A DNA stretch of 64,000 nucleotides from Streptomyces sp. NBC_01255 (GCF_036226445.1 NZ_CP108474.1:6510001-6574000), one strand, 5' to 3'; counted from the first letter of the stretch, positions 1 through 9,102 are shown. The notes: a model not told the origin generated them from the letters alone. Program-made: numbers and translations.

Positions 1-483
1 GGCATCCGCGACGACGCCTCGCTCGCGGCGGCGCTCGCCACCGGCTGCACCCGCGTCAACCTGGGCACCGCGGCCCTGGAGACCCCCGAGTGGGTCGCCA
101 AGGTCATCGCCGAGTTCGGCGACAAGATCGCCGTCGGCCTCGACGTGCGCGGCACGACCCTGCGCGGCCGCGGCTGGACCCGCGACGGCGGCGACCTGTA
201 CGAGACGATGGCCCGCCTCGACGCCGAGGGCTGCGCCCGCTACGTCGTCACCGACATCGCCAAGGACGGCACGCTCCAGGGCCCCAACCTGGAGCTCCTG
301 AGGAACGTCTGCGCGGCCACCGACAAGCCCGTCGTCGCCTCCGGCGGCGTCTCCTCCCTGGACGACCTGCGGGCCCTGTCCGGTCTCGTCCCGCTGGGCG
401 TCGAGGGCGCGATCGTCGGCAAGGCGCTCTACGCCAAGGCGTTCACCCTCGAAGAGGCGCTGGAGGCGGTGGCCGCCGTATGA
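1..483 (+). CDS. priA: PriA, bifunctional HisA/TrpF isomerase (5' end missing)
   Basis: This is the C-terminal 160 residues of the (beta/alpha)8 phosphoribosyl isomerase that converts ProFAR to PRFAR in histidine synthesis and, in actinomycetes, phosphoribosylanthranilate to CdRP in tryptophan synthesis. The reading frame is open from base 1, so the start lies outside the window. The GLDVRG and TDIAKDG segments carry the two aspartates typical of PriA, and the C-terminal phosphate-binding glycines ([15 protein letters not shown]) are intact. The stop overlaps the next start (ATGA). No separate trpF is seen in the window, which fits a dual-function enzyme, although specificity cannot be proven from the fragment. 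Confidence 0.93.
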   Translation, partial: GIRDDASLAAALATGCTRVNLGTAALETPEWVAKVIAEFGDKIAVGLDVRGTTLRGRGWTRDGGDLYETMARLDAEGCARYVVTDIAKDGTLQGPNLELLRNVCAATDKPVVASGGVSSLDDLRALSGLVPLGVEGAIVGKALYAKAFTLEEALEAVAAV

Positions 484-881
484 CCGATTCCGTACGCAAG
501 GTGGTGACCGGCGCCCCCTGGGAGGAGCAGTTCGGCTACTCCCGCGCGGTGGAGCTGCCGAACGGCCTGGTCCTGGTCTCCGGCTGTACGTCGGTGGTCG
601 GCGGCCAGATCGCCGGGGGAGGCCCCTACGAGCAGACGGTCAACTCCTTCAACGTGGCCCTCGACGCGCTGAAGCAGCTGGACCTGGGTGCGGAGCACGT
701 CGTACGGACCCGGATGTACATCACGCACGCCCGAGACGTGGACGAGGTCGGCCGCGCCCACAAGGAGTTCTTCGACACCGTCCGTCCGGCCGCGTCGATG
801 ATCATCGTCTCCGGCTTCGTCGACCCGAGCCTGGTCGTCGAGGTCGAGGTCGAGGCCTACCGGGGGGAGGAGTCCGCATGA
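480..881 (+). CDS. RidA family protein
   Basis: This 133-residue protein has the RidA/YjgF trimeric fold signature: an N-terminal strand region, a VSGCTS segment, an RMYITHARD segment with the conserved arginine, and a C-terminal VEVEVEAY strand. Family members deaminate reactive enamine/imine intermediates in the cytoplasm. It is translationally coupled on both sides (ATGA with priA before it and with hisF after it), so it is made with the his enzymes. Whether it works in histidine synthesis or only shares the transcript is not known. Confidence 0.85.
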   Translation: MTDSVRKVVTGAPWEEQFGYSRAVELPNGLVLVSGCTSVVGGQIAGGGPYEQTVNSFNVALDALKQLDLGAEHVVRTRMYITHARDVDEVGRAHKEFFDTVRPAASMIIVSGFVDPSLVVEVEVEAYRGEESA

Positions 882-1633
882 GCCTCGCCGTACGGGTGAT
901 CCCCTGCCTGGACGTGGACAACGGCCGGGTCGTCAAGGGCGTCAACTTCCAGAACCTCCGTGACGCGGGCGACCCCGTCGAGATGGCCAAGTTGTACGAC
1001 GCCGAGGGCGCCGACGAGCTGACCTTCCTCGACATCACCGCCTCCTCCGGGAACCGCGAGACCACCTACGACGTGGTGCGCCGTACCGCCGAGCAGGTCT
1101 TCATCCCGCTCACCGTGGGCGGCGGGGTCCGCGCGGCCGGGGACGTCGACAAGCTGCTGCGGGCCGGGGCCGACAAGGTGGGCGTCAACACCGCCGCCAT
1201 CGAGCGCCCCGAGCTGATCAAGGAGATCGCGGAGCGCTTCGGCCGCCAGGTGCTCGTCCTCTCCGTGGACGCGCGCCGGACCGAGTCGGGCTCCTTCGAG
1301 GTCACCACCCACGGCGGGCGCCGGGGCACCGGCATCGACGCCGTCGAGTGGGCGCACCGGGCCGCCGAGCTGGGCGCGGGCGAGATCCTGCTCAACTCGA
1401 TGGACGCGGACGGCACCAAGGACGGCTACGACACCGAGATGATCGCGGCCGTGCGCAAGCACGTCACGGTCCCGGTGATCGCCTCCGGCGGCGCCGGCAA
1501 GCTCTCCGACTTCCCGCCGGCGGTCGCGGCCGGCGCGGACGCGGTGCTCGCCGCCTCGGTCTTCCACTTCGGCGATCTGCGGATCTCGCAGGTCAAGGAC
1601 GCACTGCGGGAGGCGGGCCACCCGGTCCGCTGA
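878..1633 (+). CDS. hisF: HisF, imidazole glycerol phosphate synthase cyclase subunit
   Basis: This is a full-length 251-residue (beta/alpha)8 barrel. HisF uses ammonia from HisH to turn PRFAR into imidazole glycerol phosphate and AICAR. The two catalytic aspartates are visible: Asp12 in IPCLDVDNG and Asp131 in LSVDARR. The phosphate-binding glycine segments ([14 protein letters not shown]) are also present. The start overlaps the RidA stop by 4 bases. A strong hairpin 12 bases after the stop ends the his unit. Confidence 0.97.
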   Translation: MSLAVRVIPCLDVDNGRVVKGVNFQNLRDAGDPVEMAKLYDAEGADELTFLDITASSGNRETTYDVVRRTAEQVFIPLTVGGGVRAAGDVDKLLRAGADKVGVNTAAIERPELIKEIAERFGRQVLVLSVDARRTESGSFEVTTHGGRRGTGIDAVEWAHRAAELGAGEILLNSMDADGTKDGYDTEMIAAVRKHVTVPVIASGGAGKLSDFPPAVAAGADAVLAASVFHFGDLRISQVKDALREAGHPVR

Positions 1634-1644
1634 GCGGTCGTCAC

Positions 1645-1668
1645 GAAGGGCCCCCACGGGGGCCCTTC
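1645..1668 (+). terminator. Terminator after hisF
   Basis: There is a near-perfect stem with arms GAAGGGCCCCC and GGGGGCCCTTC-type sequence around ACG, followed by TTCTTC. It lies directly downstream of hisF and upstream of an independent regulator gene. It looks like a rho-independent-type terminator of the GC-rich Streptomyces kind, with little U-tract. Confidence 0.8.
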
Positions 1669-1680
1669 TTCTTCCCCGGA

Positions 1681-1743
1681 TGTGCAGGATTATTTGTGCA
1701 ATTTATGTTGTGCAAGTTTTCCTGCGCATCTAGGGTCGGTGTC
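1681..1743 (+). promoter_or_regulatory. Promoter with three 14-bp-phased TGTGCA repeats
   Basis: TGTGCA occurs at 1681, 1695 and 1709, exactly 14 bp apart, and the last two lie within TTGTGCAA. The third overlaps a -35 element TTGTGC (1708-1713), separated by 17 bp from a -10 TAGGGT (1731-1736). This predicts a transcript starting at about 1743, directly at the ATG of the ArsR-type gene at 1744 (leaderless mRNA). The repeats are well placed for autorepression by that regulator, which is an inference. Confidence 0.6.
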
Positions 1744-2331
1744 ATGACCTCGCAGGAGAACCGTCGGATCACCGACCTCGGCACCCTCAAGGCCATCTCG
1801 CACCCGCTGCGGATGCGCCTCTACCGCGCCCTCTTCGTGGCCCGCACCGCCACCGCGTCCCAGCTCGCCGACCAGGTCGACGAGGCCGTCTCGCTCGTCA
1901 GCTACCACCTGCGCAAGCTCGCCGACCACGGCCTCATCGAGGAGGCCGAGACCCGGTCGGCGGACGGCCGCGAGCGCTGGTGGCAGCCCAGCTCGTACGG
2001 CGTCTCCATCCACGACGAGGACGTCCGGGGCACCCCCGAGCTGGCCGCCGCGAGCGACGCCCTCGGCCGCACCATCAACGAACAGCGCACCGAACTCCAC
2101 CGGCGCTTCCTCGACGAGCGTCTGACCTGGTCCGACGCGTGGCGCTCCGCCTCCATCAGCTCCGAGTGGCTGCCCCGCCTCACTGCCGCCGAACTCGCCG
2201 CCCTCGAAGAGGAGCTGGGCGCCGTCCTGGAGAAGCACGACCAGAAGGCCCGCGCCGCCGAAGCGGCCGGGGACACCGAGGGCCGCGAGAACGTCGCCAT
2301 CCACCTCCACGCGTTCCCGTACCGCTCATGA
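1744..2331 (+). CDS. ArsR/HTH_20-type winged-helix transcriptional regulator
   Basis: This is a 195-residue protein. Residues about 8-90 form a winged helix of the ArsR kind: LKAISHPLRMRLYRAL, then the recognition helix region VSLVSYHLRKLADHGLIEEA. The C-terminal half is helical and charged, with no visible metal-binding cysteines, so it is not a classical metal sensor. It probably represses its own promoter and the coupled MFS gene downstream (ATGA overlap). The ATG start matches a leaderless promoter. The ligand cannot be predicted. Confidence 0.85.
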   Translation: MTSQENRRITDLGTLKAISHPLRMRLYRALFVARTATASQLADQVDEAVSLVSYHLRKLADHGLIEEAETRSADGRERWWQPSSYGVSIHDEDVRGTPELAAASDALGRTINEQRTELHRRFLDERLTWSDAWRSASISSEWLPRLTAAELAALEEELGAVLEKHDQKARAAEAAGDTEGRENVAIHLHAFPYRS

Positions 2332-3584
2332 CCGCCACCCAGCTCGCCCCCGTCGAGCGCCCCGCCTACCGCGACCCCAACATCCTGCGCTGGCTCGGCG
2401 CGTACACCGCGTCCGCCACCGGCGACATGGTCTACCACCTGGCCCTCTCCTGGGCCGCCGTGCAGAGCGGCACCCCCGCGCAGGCCGGGATCGTCCTCGC
2501 CCTCAGCGCCGTGATGCGCGCCCTGCTCATGCTCGGCGGGGGAGTGGTCGCCGACCGCTTCGGGCCCTGGCGGGTCGTCATATCCTCCGACGCCGTCCGC
2601 TGCGTCGTCGTCCTCGGCCTCGCGGCGACACTGGCCCTCGCCACCCCAGGCCTCTGGGTCCTCGCCGCCGTCGCGCTCGTCTTCGGAGCCGTGGACGCCC
2701 TGTTCATGCCCGCCGTCGGCGCCCTGCCGCCACGGATCGCCTCCGCCGGACAGCTCGGCCGGGTCCAGGGGATGCGGGGCCTCGCCTACCGGATCTCGGT
2801 CCTGGTCGGCGCCCCGCTCGGCGGACTCGCGGTCGCCCTCGGCGGGTCGGCCGCCGCGTTCGGCGCCGCCGGGCTGCTCTTCGCCCTCTCGCTGCCCCTG
2901 CTCCTGACGCTCCGCCTCAGGGCGCTGCAGCCCGGTGAAGGGGCGGAGGTCCGCGCGAAGACCACCGCCCTGCAGGACCTCACCGACGGACTGCGCTACA
3001 TCCGCCGCCACCGCGTCCTCGGCCCGCTGGTCGTCGTCATCGCCCTCAGCGACCTCGGCTTCGTCGGTCCCCTCAACGTCGGCCTCGCGCTCCTCTCCGA
3101 CCAGCGCGGCTGGGGCGCCGCCGGCATCGGCTGGATCCTCGCCGGATTCGGTACGGGCGCGGGGGCCGCGTCCCTGCTCCTGACCGTCAGGGGCCGCATC
3201 CCGCGCGCCGGGTTCGTCCTCTCCTGGACCATCGCCCTCGGCGCGGTGTCGATCGCCGCCCTCGCGTACGTACCGCAGCTGCCGGTGGCCGTCGCCGTGT
3301 CCGTCTCGGTCGGCCTGCTCGCCGGCCTCAGCGGCGCCCTGTGCGGAGCACTCACCCAGACCGAGTGCGACCCCGCCTACCTGGGCCGGGTCACCTCGGT
3401 CACCACCTTCTTCAGCCTCGGGATCGCCCCAATGAGCTTCCCGCTCACCGGCGCGGCCGTCGGCCTGTGGGGGCCCGCCCCCGTCTTCACCGCCAGCGCC
3501 GCGGTCTGCGCCCTCGGCGGGATCTACGGCCTCTCGGTGAAGGCCCTCCGCCGCGCCGAGCTGCCGCGTACCGAGAAGGTCTAG
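2328..3584 (+). CDS. MFS transporter, probable drug/metabolite exporter
   Basis: This 418-residue membrane protein has about 11-12 hydrophobic segments. The usual MFS loop 2-3 signature appears as [19 protein letters not shown]. Its start overlaps the regulator stop (ATGA), so the two form a local regulator-transporter cassette, a layout typical of inducible efflux. The substrate is unknown. The stop overlaps by two bases the stop of the convergent TIGR03085 gene. Confidence 0.88.
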   Translation: MTATQLAPVERPAYRDPNILRWLGAYTASATGDMVYHLALSWAAVQSGTPAQAGIVLALSAVMRALLMLGGGVVADRFGPWRVVISSDAVRCVVVLGLAATLALATPGLWVLAAVALVFGAVDALFMPAVGALPPRIASAGQLGRVQGMRGLAYRISVLVGAPLGGLAVALGGSAAAFGAAGLLFALSLPLLLTLRLRALQPGEGAEVRAKTTALQDLTDGLRYIRRHRVLGPLVVVIALSDLGFVGPLNVGLALLSDQRGWGAAGIGWILAGFGTGAGAASLLLTVRGRIPRAGFVLSWTIALGAVSIAALAYVPQLPVAVAVSVSVGLLAGLSGALCGALTQTECDPAYLGRVTSVTTFFSLGIAPMSFPLTGAAVGLWGPAPVFTASAAVCALGGIYGLSVKALRRAELPRTEKV

Positions 3585-4216
3585 ATCCCCAGCTGCTTCG
3601 TCTCGCGGAGCCGCTCGATCGCGTCGGGCTCGCCCTCCAGGGCCACCTTCGCCGCCGCCTGGCGCCCGTACAGGTACATCACGAGCTCGCCCGGCTCCCC
3701 GGAGGCCGTCACCACCGGGGTGCCGCGGTGCGCCACCGCCGTCTGGCCGTTCGGGCGGCGCAGCACCAGGCCCACCGGGGCCTTCCGGCCGAGGAGCCGG
3801 GCCATGCGCTCCAGCCGGGACCAGAGGGCGTCCGCGAAGACCGGGTCGAGCTCGCGCGCCGACCACTCCGGCTGGGCCCTCCGCACGTCCTCCGCGTGGA
3901 CGTAGAACTCGACGACGTTCGCCCCCTCGTCCACCTGCTTGATGGTGAACGGGGAGAACCGCGGCGGGCCCGTACGGATGAGCTGGATCAGCTCCTCGTA
4001 CGGCTTGTCGGCGAACTCCGCCTGTACCCGGTCCTGCCGCTCCTTCAGCGCCGGTACGAGCGAACCCGCCGCGGCGTCCGGGCGCCGCTCGCGGACCACC
4101 ACATGGGCCGCGAGATCCCGGGTCCGCCAGCCCTCGCAGAGCGTCGGGGCGTCCGGGCCCGCCGCCTCCAACAGATCGGCGAGCAGAAGCCGTTCACGTT
4201 TCGCATGCGTCGACAT
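3581..4216 (-). CDS. TIGR03085 family metal-binding protein (DinB/MDMPI-like)
   Basis: This 211-residue cytoplasmic protein resembles the mycothiol-dependent maleylpyruvate isomerase/DinB four-helix family. It has an N-terminal helix, then [14 protein letters not shown] with a histidine in the family's metal-binding position, and a second histidine in [14 protein letters not shown]. The actinobacterial subfamily TIGR03085 is commonly found beside hisI, as here. The ATG at 4216 is chosen because upstream sequence lacks family similarity. The reaction catalysed is not established. It converges on the MFS gene with overlapping stops. Confidence 0.78.
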   Translation of the reverse strand: MSTHAKRERLLLADLLEAAGPDAPTLCEGWRTRDLAAHVVVRERRPDAAAGSLVPALKERQDRVQAEFADKPYEELIQLIRTGPPRFSPFTIKQVDEGANVVEFYVHAEDVRRAQPEWSARELDPVFADALWSRLERMARLLGRKAPVGLVLRRPNGQTAVAHRGTPVVTASGEPGELVMYLYGRQAAAKVALEGEPDAIERLRETKQLGI

Positions 4217-4266
4217 GCCCGCCAGCGTACGACCGGCGCCACCGGTCCGCCCAGTGGACGTCCCGC

Positions 4267-4300
4267 CGGACACCGCGCCCGAGCGCGGCACAATGGCGCC
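4267..4300 (+). promoter_or_regulatory. Candidate hisI promoter (leaderless)
   Basis: CACAAT at 4289-4294 ends exactly 7 bases before the hisI ATG at 4301, so transcription would start at the ATG. A weak CGGACA (4267-4272) is the best -35, 16 bp upstream. This resembles other leaderless starts in the window, but the -35 match is poor. Confidence 0.4.
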
Positions 4301-4651
4301 ATGAGCAGCAATCTCGACCCGGCCATCGCCGCCCGCCTCAAGCGCAGCCCCGACGGGCTGGTGCCCGCCATCGCCCAGCAGTACGACACCGGCGAGGTGC
4401 TGATGCTCGGCTGGATGGACGACGAGGCCCTCCACCGCACCCTCACCACCGGCCGCTGCACCTACTGGTCCCGCAGCCGCAACGAGTACTGGGTCAAGGG
4501 CGACACCTCCGGGCACGTCCAGCACGTCAAGTCCGTCGCCCTCGACTGCGACGCCGACACCGTCCTCGTCAAGGTCGACCAGGTCGGAGCCGCCTGCCAC
4601 ACCGGCGACCGCACCTGCTTCGACGCCGACGTGCTCCCGCTCTCCCAGTAA
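4301..4651 (+). CDS. hisI: HisI, phosphoribosyl-AMP cyclohydrolase
   Basis: This 116-residue enzyme hydrolyses phosphoribosyl-AMP in the third step of histidine synthesis. The LDCDAD motif supplies the Mg-binding aspartates (82, 84, 86), and cysteines 83, 99 and 106 are the family's zinc ligands. The family signature YWSRSR is near residue 55. It stands alone, without a fused HisE domain, as is usual in actinobacteria. trpE begins 11 bases after the stop, so histidine and tryptophan genes are cotranscribed here. Confidence 0.96.
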   Translation: MSSNLDPAIAARLKRSPDGLVPAIAQQYDTGEVLMLGWMDDEALHRTLTTGRCTYWSRSRNEYWVKGDTSGHVQHVKSVALDCDADTVLVKVDQVGAACHTGDRTCFDADVLPLSQ

Positions 4652-4662
4652 GGTCTGGCGCC

Positions 4663-6153
4663 ATGGATCTCGAGACCTTCCGCAAGCTGGCGGCCGACCG
4701 CCGCGTCATCCCCGTCAGCCGCAGGCTCCTCGCGGACGGCGACACCCCGGTCGGGCTCTACCGCAAGCTCGCCGCCGAACGCCCCGGCACCTACCTCCTC
4801 GAATCCGCGGAGAACGGCCGCAGCTGGTCCCGCTACTCCTTCGTCGGAGTCCGCAGCGACGCCACCCTCACCGTCCGGGACGGCGAGGCCCACTGGCTCG
4901 GCACGCCGCCCGTCGGCGTCCCCACGGACGGCGACCCGCTCCAGGCCCTGCGCGCCACGGTCGAGACCCTCCACACCCCCCGGAGCCCCGAGCCCGGGAT
5001 GCCCCCGTTCACCGGCGGCATGGTCGGCTACCTCGGTTACGACATCGTCCGCCGCCTGGAGAAGATCGGGGACTCCACCCGCGACGACCTGAAGCTCCCC
5101 GAGCTCACCATGCTCCTCACCAGTGACCTCGCGGTCCTCGACCACTGGGACGGCACGGTCCTGCTGATCGCCAACGCGATCAACCACAACGACCTGGAGA
5201 CCGGCGTCGACGAGGCGTACGCGCACGCCGTCGCCCGCCTCGACGCCATGGAGGCCGACCTGGCCCGCCCGGTCGCCACCGTCCCCGCCGCGCTCCCGCC
5301 CTCCGAGCTCCCCGAGTTCTCCGCTCTCTGGGGCGGCCCGGCCTACCAGGACGCCGTCGAGGACATCAAGGAGCGCATCCGGGCCGGCGAGGCCTTCCAG
5401 GTCGTCCCCTCCCAGCGCTTCGAGACCCCGTGCGCCGCCTCCGCGCTCGACGTCTACCGGGTCCTGCGGGCCACCAACCCCTCCCCGTACATGTACCTCT
5501 TCCGCTTCGAGAACGGCTTCGACGTCGTCGGATCCAGCCCCGAGGCCCTCGTCAAGGTCGAGGACGGCCACGCGCTGCTCCACCCCATCGCCGGCACCCG
5601 GCACCGCGGCGCCACCCCGCAGGAGGACCACGACCTCGCCGAGGAGCTGCTCGCCGACCCCAAGGAGCGCGCCGAGCACCTCATGCTCGTCGACCTCGGC
5701 CGCAACGACCTCGGCCGGGTGTGCGCACCCGGCTCCGTGGAGGTCGTCGACTTCATGTCCGTCGAGCGCTACTCGCACGTCATGCACATCGTGTCCACCG
5801 TGACCGGCAAGGTCGCCGAGGGACGGACCGCCTTCGACGTCCTCACCGCCTGCTTCCCGGCCGGCACGCTCTCCGGCGCGCCCAAGCCCCGCGCCATGCA
5901 GATCATCGAGGAGCTCGAACCCTCCCGGCGCGGCCTGTACGGCGGATGTGTCGGTTATCTCGATTTCGCCGGCGACGCGGACACGGCCATCGCCATCCGC
6001 ACCGCCCTGCTGCGCGACGGCACCGCGTACGTGCAGGCCGGAGCGGGTGTCGTCGCCGATTCCGATCCGGTCGCCGAGGACAACGAGTGCCGCAACAAGG
6101 CCGCGGCCGTGCTCCGCGCCGTCCACACCGCCAACCGGATGAACGGCTCCTGA
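4663..6153 (+). CDS. trpE: TrpE, anthranilate synthase component I
   Basis: This is a full-length 496-residue chorismate-using enzyme that forms anthranilate with ammonia from a TrpG partner. The N-terminal LLESAENG segment and its surroundings form the feedback tryptophan site. The C-terminal catalytic domain shows [32 protein letters not shown] and [13 protein letters not shown]. No trpG or trpD lies in the window, so the amidotransferase and the phosphoribosyltransferase must be encoded elsewhere. Between hisI and trpE there is only an 11-base gap and no room for a leader-peptide attenuator. Confidence 0.96.
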   Translation: MDLETFRKLAADRRVIPVSRRLLADGDTPVGLYRKLAAERPGTYLLESAENGRSWSRYSFVGVRSDATLTVRDGEAHWLGTPPVGVPTDGDPLQALRATVETLHTPRSPEPGMPPFTGGMVGYLGYDIVRRLEKIGDSTRDDLKLPELTMLLTSDLAVLDHWDGTVLLIANAINHNDLETGVDEAYAHAVARLDAMEADLARPVATVPAALPPSELPEFSALWGGPAYQDAVEDIKERIRAGEAFQVVPSQRFETPCAASALDVYRVLRATNPSPYMYLFRFENGFDVVGSSPEALVKVEDGHALLHPIAGTRHRGATPQEDHDLAEELLADPKERAEHLMLVDLGRNDLGRVCAPGSVEVVDFMSVERYSHVMHIVSTVTGKVAEGRTAFDVLTACFPAGTLSGAPKPRAMQIIEELEPSRRGLYGGCVGYLDFAGDADTAIAIRTALLRDGTAYVQAGAGVVADSDPVAEDNECRNKAAAVLRAVHTANRMNGS

Positions 6154-6176
6154 GCCCGTAGGGGATAGTGGGGTAC

Positions 6177-6821
6177 GTGAGTGCCGTACCCGTACCCCAG
6201 CCCCGGGCAGCCCGCGTGGCCGTCCCCACCGGCGGAGGCCGTCGCAGCCTGGCCGCGGCCCTCTTCCTCGGCGCCCTCGGTGCCACCGTCGTCCTGCTCT
6301 CCGCCGGCCAGATCTGGGCGGAGGGCGTCGCGTCCGTCAGCGGCGGCACCGTCCCCGTCGCGGCCGACGGCGGCGCCGTCACCGGTGTGCCGACCGCCCT
6401 CGCGATCGTCGGCCTGGCCGCGCTCTTCGCCGTCTTCGCCGTCCGCCGCACCGGCCGCACCCTCGTCGCCGCGCTCCTCGCGCTGAGCGGCGCGGGCGCC
6501 GCCCTCGCCGCGGTCCTCGGCGCCTCCGACAGCTCCGCCCTCGATGCGGAGGCCGCCCGGATCAGCGGCGACACAGCCGCCGTCGTGTCCGGCCTGACCC
6601 ACACCGCCTGGCCGTACGTCACGGCCGCCGGCGCCGTCCTCATCCTGGTCGCCGGCCTCTTCGCGCTGCGCTTCGGCAAGACCTGGCCGGCGATGGGCGG
6701 CCGCTACGAGCGGTCCGGGACTCCGCGCACCGGGCGCACGGCCCCCGCGGTCGACCCGGACCGGCCCGAGGACCTCTGGAAGGCCCTGGACCGCGGCGAG
6801 GACCCCACCCGCGGCGAGTGA
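6177..6821 (+). CDS. TIGR02234 family membrane protein of the trp region
   Basis: This predicted integral membrane protein of about 214 residues has four hydrophobic segments (about 18-40, 66-84, 89-108 and 141-161) and a charged C-terminal tail. It belongs to the Trp-region conserved membrane family of actinobacteria, known only from its constant place near trpE/trpC. The GTG at 6177 is preferred over GTG 6168 because a GATAGT box (6164-6169) would start the transcript right at it. Its function is unknown, and a part in tryptophan metabolism is guilt by association only. Confidence 0.75.
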   Translation: MSAVPVPQPRAARVAVPTGGGRRSLAAALFLGALGATVVLLSAGQIWAEGVASVSGGTVPVAADGGAVTGVPTALAIVGLAALFAVFAVRRTGRTLVAALLALSGAGAALAAVLGASDSSALDAEAARISGDTAAVVSGLTHTAWPYVTAAGAVLILVAGLFALRFGKTWPAMGGRYERSGTPRTGRTAPAVDPDRPEDLWKALDRGEDPTRGE

Positions 6822-6971
6822 GCCGACGACGGTGACGCGGAGGCTCACCGCGACGCGTGATCGTCCGGGCACCCCCGATTCATCCTCGCGCGCCCGCGTG
6901 CGGGACAATGAACACGGAGTGTCCGCGCACGCGAGACCTCACCATCGAGCAACAGCAACGAGGAGCAACTC

Positions 6972-7226
6972 ATGGCGGGCAGCGCCCACGGACACACCCC
7001 GGCCGCCTGGACCGGTGTCATCATCTCCTTCATCGGCTTCTGCATCGCCGGCGTCTTCATGGTGGCCGCCAACCAGCCCGGATTCTGGGCGGGCATGGGT
7101 GTCATCGTCCTCGGCGGCATCGTCGGCGGCGCGATGAAGGCCGCAGGCCTCGGCATGCCGAAGGAGTCGGCGGCCGTCGTCGCCGCCCGCGAGGCCGCGA
7201 CCGCGACCGCGCAGGCCCGTTCCTGA
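6972..7226 (+). CDS. HGxxPAAW family small membrane protein
   Basis: This 84-residue protein carries the defining motif HGHTPAAW at residues 6-13, then two hydrophobic helices (about 14-34 and 39-58) and a short Ala/Thr-rich cytoplasmic tail. A clear Shine-Dalgarno GAGGAG (6960-6965) precedes the ATG, and GACAAT at 6904-6909 is a possible -10. The family is actinobacterial and of unknown function. The gene has its own terminator at 7247-7275. Confidence 0.85.
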   Translation: MAGSAHGHTPAAWTGVIISFIGFCIAGVFMVAANQPGFWAGMGVIVLGGIVGGAMKAAGLGMPKESAAVVAAREAATATAQARS

Positions 7227-7246
7227 CGCGACACGACGTACCTGTA

Positions 7247-7275
7247 GGCGCAGTCCGGCCGTGCCGGGCTGCGCC
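7247..7275 (+). terminator. Terminator hairpin
   Basis: There is a 12-bp stem (GGCGCAG-T-CCGG with CCGG-G-CTGCGCC, one wobble pair) around a 5-nt loop, followed by TT. It ends the HGxxPAAW gene and separates it from the DUF2752 gene. Confidence 0.8.
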
Positions 7276-7303
7276 TTCGCGCGTCAGGGGCGAGAATCAC
7301 CGG

Positions 7304-7840
7304 GTGGACCCGCAGCCGACGGCCGAAGCCGACAATCCCCTCGCCCGACCGGGTGAATCCGCCCGACCGGGTGAATCCGCCCGGGCGGATGCTCCGGCGC
7401 CGACCGCGCACCCTGTTCCCCTTCCGCCGTGGGCCCGGCCTCGGCCGCTCGCCCGGCGGCTGCTCGCGCCGGTCGCGACCCTCGCCGGGGTCGCCGCCGC
7501 CTTCGCCTACGTCGGGGCCGTCGACCCCAACGAACCCGGGCACTACCCCGTCTGCCCCCTGCTCCGCTTCACCGGCATCTTCTGCCCCGGGTGCGGCGGA
7601 CTCCGCAGCGCCCACGCCTTCGTCCACGGCGACCTCCCGGCCGCCCTGGGCGCGAACGCCCTCGCCGTCCTCGGCTACGGACTCTTCGCCGTCGTCATGG
7701 TCCTCTGGCTGGTTCGCGCCATCCGCGGGGTGCCGATGCGCCTCGCGATCTCCCCGGTCTGGTGGTGGGGGATCGGCGCCGTCCTCGCCCTCTTCACCCT
7801 GGTCCGGAACCTCCCCTTCGGCTCCGCGCTGGCCCCGTGA
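7304..7840 (+). CDS. DUF2752 domain membrane protein
   Basis: This 178-residue protein has a proline-rich N-terminus of about 45 residues, then three membrane segments. The hallmark FCPGCGGLRSAHAF (conserved CPxCG) marks DUF2752. The GTG start is placed exactly 7 bases after a GAGAAT -10 element, so the mRNA is probably leaderless. An 18-bp unit is duplicated in tandem at 7342-7377 and gives a repeated RPGESA segment in the disordered N-terminus. The biochemical role is unknown. Confidence 0.82.
   Translation: MDPQPTAEADNPLARPGESARPGESARADAPAPTAHPVPLPPWARPRPLARRLLAPVATLAGVAAAFAYVGAVDPNEPGHYPVCPLLRFTGIFCPGCGGLRSAHAFVHGDLPAALGANALAVLGYGLFAVVMVLWLVRAIRGVPMRLAISPVWWWGIGAVLALFTLVRNLPFGSALAP
7342..7377 (+). 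repeat. 18-bp tandem duplication inside the DUF2752 gene
   Basis: The unit CGCCCGACCGGGTGAATC occurs twice with no mismatch (7342-7359 and 7360-7377). It keeps the reading frame and adds six residues to the N-terminal linker. This is likely a slippage event. Confidence 0.85.
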
Positions 7841-7851
7841 GGGTCCGCGCG

Positions 7852-7891
7852 CTCCCGGGTAAACCCCTACGGGAGTCCCAGCAGGTGGGAC
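7852..7891 (+). other. Overlapping hairpins upstream of trpC
   Basis: CTCCCG (7852-7857) can pair with CGGGAG (7870-7875), and GTCCCA (7875-7880) with TGGGAC (7886-7891). The two stems share one base. They lie just after the DUF2752 stop and upstream of the likely trpC promoter, so they most simply form its terminator. Confidence 0.5.
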
Positions 7892-7930
7892 GCCACTCCG
7901 GCCGATGCGAGTCCGGGGCCGTCCTGCGGA

Positions 7931-7998
7931 TAGGATCGATGTGGCTGAACCTGGTTCCTCATCACCATCACCGTCCCGGAAGGGGGCCCCTCGCGTGA
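7931..7998 (+). promoter_or_regulatory. trpC promoter and leader, with a 19-codon micro-ORF
   Basis: TAGGAT (7931-7936) is a good -10. It is followed by a leader ending in GGAAGGGGG (7978-7986), a Shine-Dalgarno for trpC. An ATG at 7939 opens a 19-residue frame that begins Met-Trp and contains four consecutive His codons. Its TGA overlaps the trpC GTG (GTGA), as expected for a coupled leader peptide. If TAGGAT is the -10, the transcript would start at about 7943, after that ATG, so the micro-ORF would then be untranslated. The two readings conflict. Confidence 0.45.
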
Positions 7999-8804
7999 GT
8001 GTGCTCGACGAGATCATCGAAGGCGTACGCGCCGACCTCGCAGAGCGGCAGGCGCGGGTCACCCTCGACGAGCTCAAGGAGCGCGCCGCCAAGGCGCCGC
8101 AGGCCAAGGACGGCGTCGCCGCACTGCGCGGCGACGGCGTCAAGGTGATCTGCGAGGTCAAGCGCTCCAGCCCGTCCAAGGGCGCGCTCGCCGCGATCGC
8201 CGACCCCGCAGGACTTGCCGCGGACTACGAGGCGGGCGGCGCGGCCGTCATCTCCGTCCTCACGGAAGAGCGCCGCTTCGGCGGCTCCCTCGCCGACCTG
8301 GAGGCCGTGCGCGCCCGGGTCGACATCCCCGTCCTGCGCAAGGACTTCATCGTCACCGCGTACCAGCTCTGGGAAGCCCGGGCGTACGGAGCGGATCTCG
8401 CGCTCCTCATCGTCTCCGCCCTGGAGCAGGAGGCGCTGGTCTCCCTCATCGAGCGTGCCGAGTCCATCGGGCTGACCCCGCTGGTCGAGGTCCACGACGA
8501 GGACGAGGTCGAGCGCGCCGTCGACGCGGGCGCCCGGATCATCGGCGTCAACGCCCGCGACCTCAAGACCCTCAAGGTCGACCGCACCACCTTCGAGCGT
8601 GTCGCCCCCGAGATCCCGGCGCACATCGTCAAGATCGCCGAGTCCGGCGTCCGCGGCCCGCACGACCTCATCGCGTACGCCAACGCCGGCGCAGACGCGG
8701 TCCTGGTCGGCGAGTCCCTCGTCACCGGCCGCGACCCGAAGGCCGCCGTCGCCGACCTGGTCGCCGCCGGCGCCCACCCGGCCCTCCGCCACGGCCGGAG
8801 CTGA
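7995..8804 (+). CDS. trpC: TrpC, indole-3-glycerol phosphate synthase
   Basis: This 269-residue (beta/alpha)8 enzyme converts CdRP to indole glycerol phosphate. Signature segments include [12 protein letters not shown] near residue 55, LRKDFIV with the catalytic lysine, and [10 protein letters not shown] and IAESGVRG near the C-terminus. The GTG start has a Shine-Dalgarno and the usual family N-terminus ([14 protein letters not shown]). It leads the trpC-M-B-A unit. The upstream CdRP would come from PriA. Confidence 0.96.
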   Translation: MSVLDEIIEGVRADLAERQARVTLDELKERAAKAPQAKDGVAALRGDGVKVICEVKRSSPSKGALAAIADPAGLAADYEAGGAAVISVLTEERRFGGSLADLEAVRARVDIPVLRKDFIVTAYQLWEARAYGADLALLIVSALEQEALVSLIERAESIGLTPLVEVHDEDEVERAVDAGARIIGVNARDLKTLKVDRTTFERVAPEIPAHIVKIAESGVRGPHDLIAYANAGADAVLVGESLVTGRDPKAAVADLVAAGAHPALRHGRS

Positions 8805-8811
8805 CCCCGAC

Positions 8812-9102
8812 ATGACCGCCGTCCGCGCCACGCCGACCCCTCCGGGCACCGCCCGGGGGACCGTCGTCGTGGCGTCGGCGGTCACCGGACGCGGCGGCCG
8901 ACTGCGTACCGCCGCCGCGTTCGTACCGGCACCGCACGCCCCGCTGGCCAGGGGCTGCCGACCGCGCGGCTGCCGTGCACCCGCCCGCCGTGTCCACGGC
9001 CGCCGGGTCCGGTACGTGATCGGCGACGAGCCCGGCCAGGTCAACGGCATGCGATGGCGCGCGCGCCCCGCGCGCACCACCACGGACACCACCACCGCCT
9101 GA
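8812..9102 (+). CDS. trpM: TrpM, small modulator of tryptophan biosynthesis
   Basis: This is a short basic protein (96 residues from ATG 8812) between trpC and trpB. The region RGCRPRGCRAPARRVHGRR and the following YVIGDEPGQVNGMRWR look like the conserved core of Streptomyces TrpM/TrpX, a small protein reported to modulate tryptophan synthesis and development in S. coelicolor. The N-terminal 40 and C-terminal 12 residues are low-complexity, and the true start could be further inside. trpC stops 7 bases upstream. The two cysteines in a repeated RGCRPRGCR are notable. Confidence 0.68.
   Translation: MTAVRATPTPPGTARGTVVVASAVTGRGGRLRTAAAFVPAPHAPLARGCRPRGCRAPARRVHGRRVRYVIGDEPGQVNGMRWRARPARTTTDTTTA

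Noticed and set aside
4652..4662. Tryptophan attenuator before trpE
   Set aside because: Only 11 bases separate hisI and trpE, with no leader peptide or hairpin, so classical attenuation at this site is excluded.
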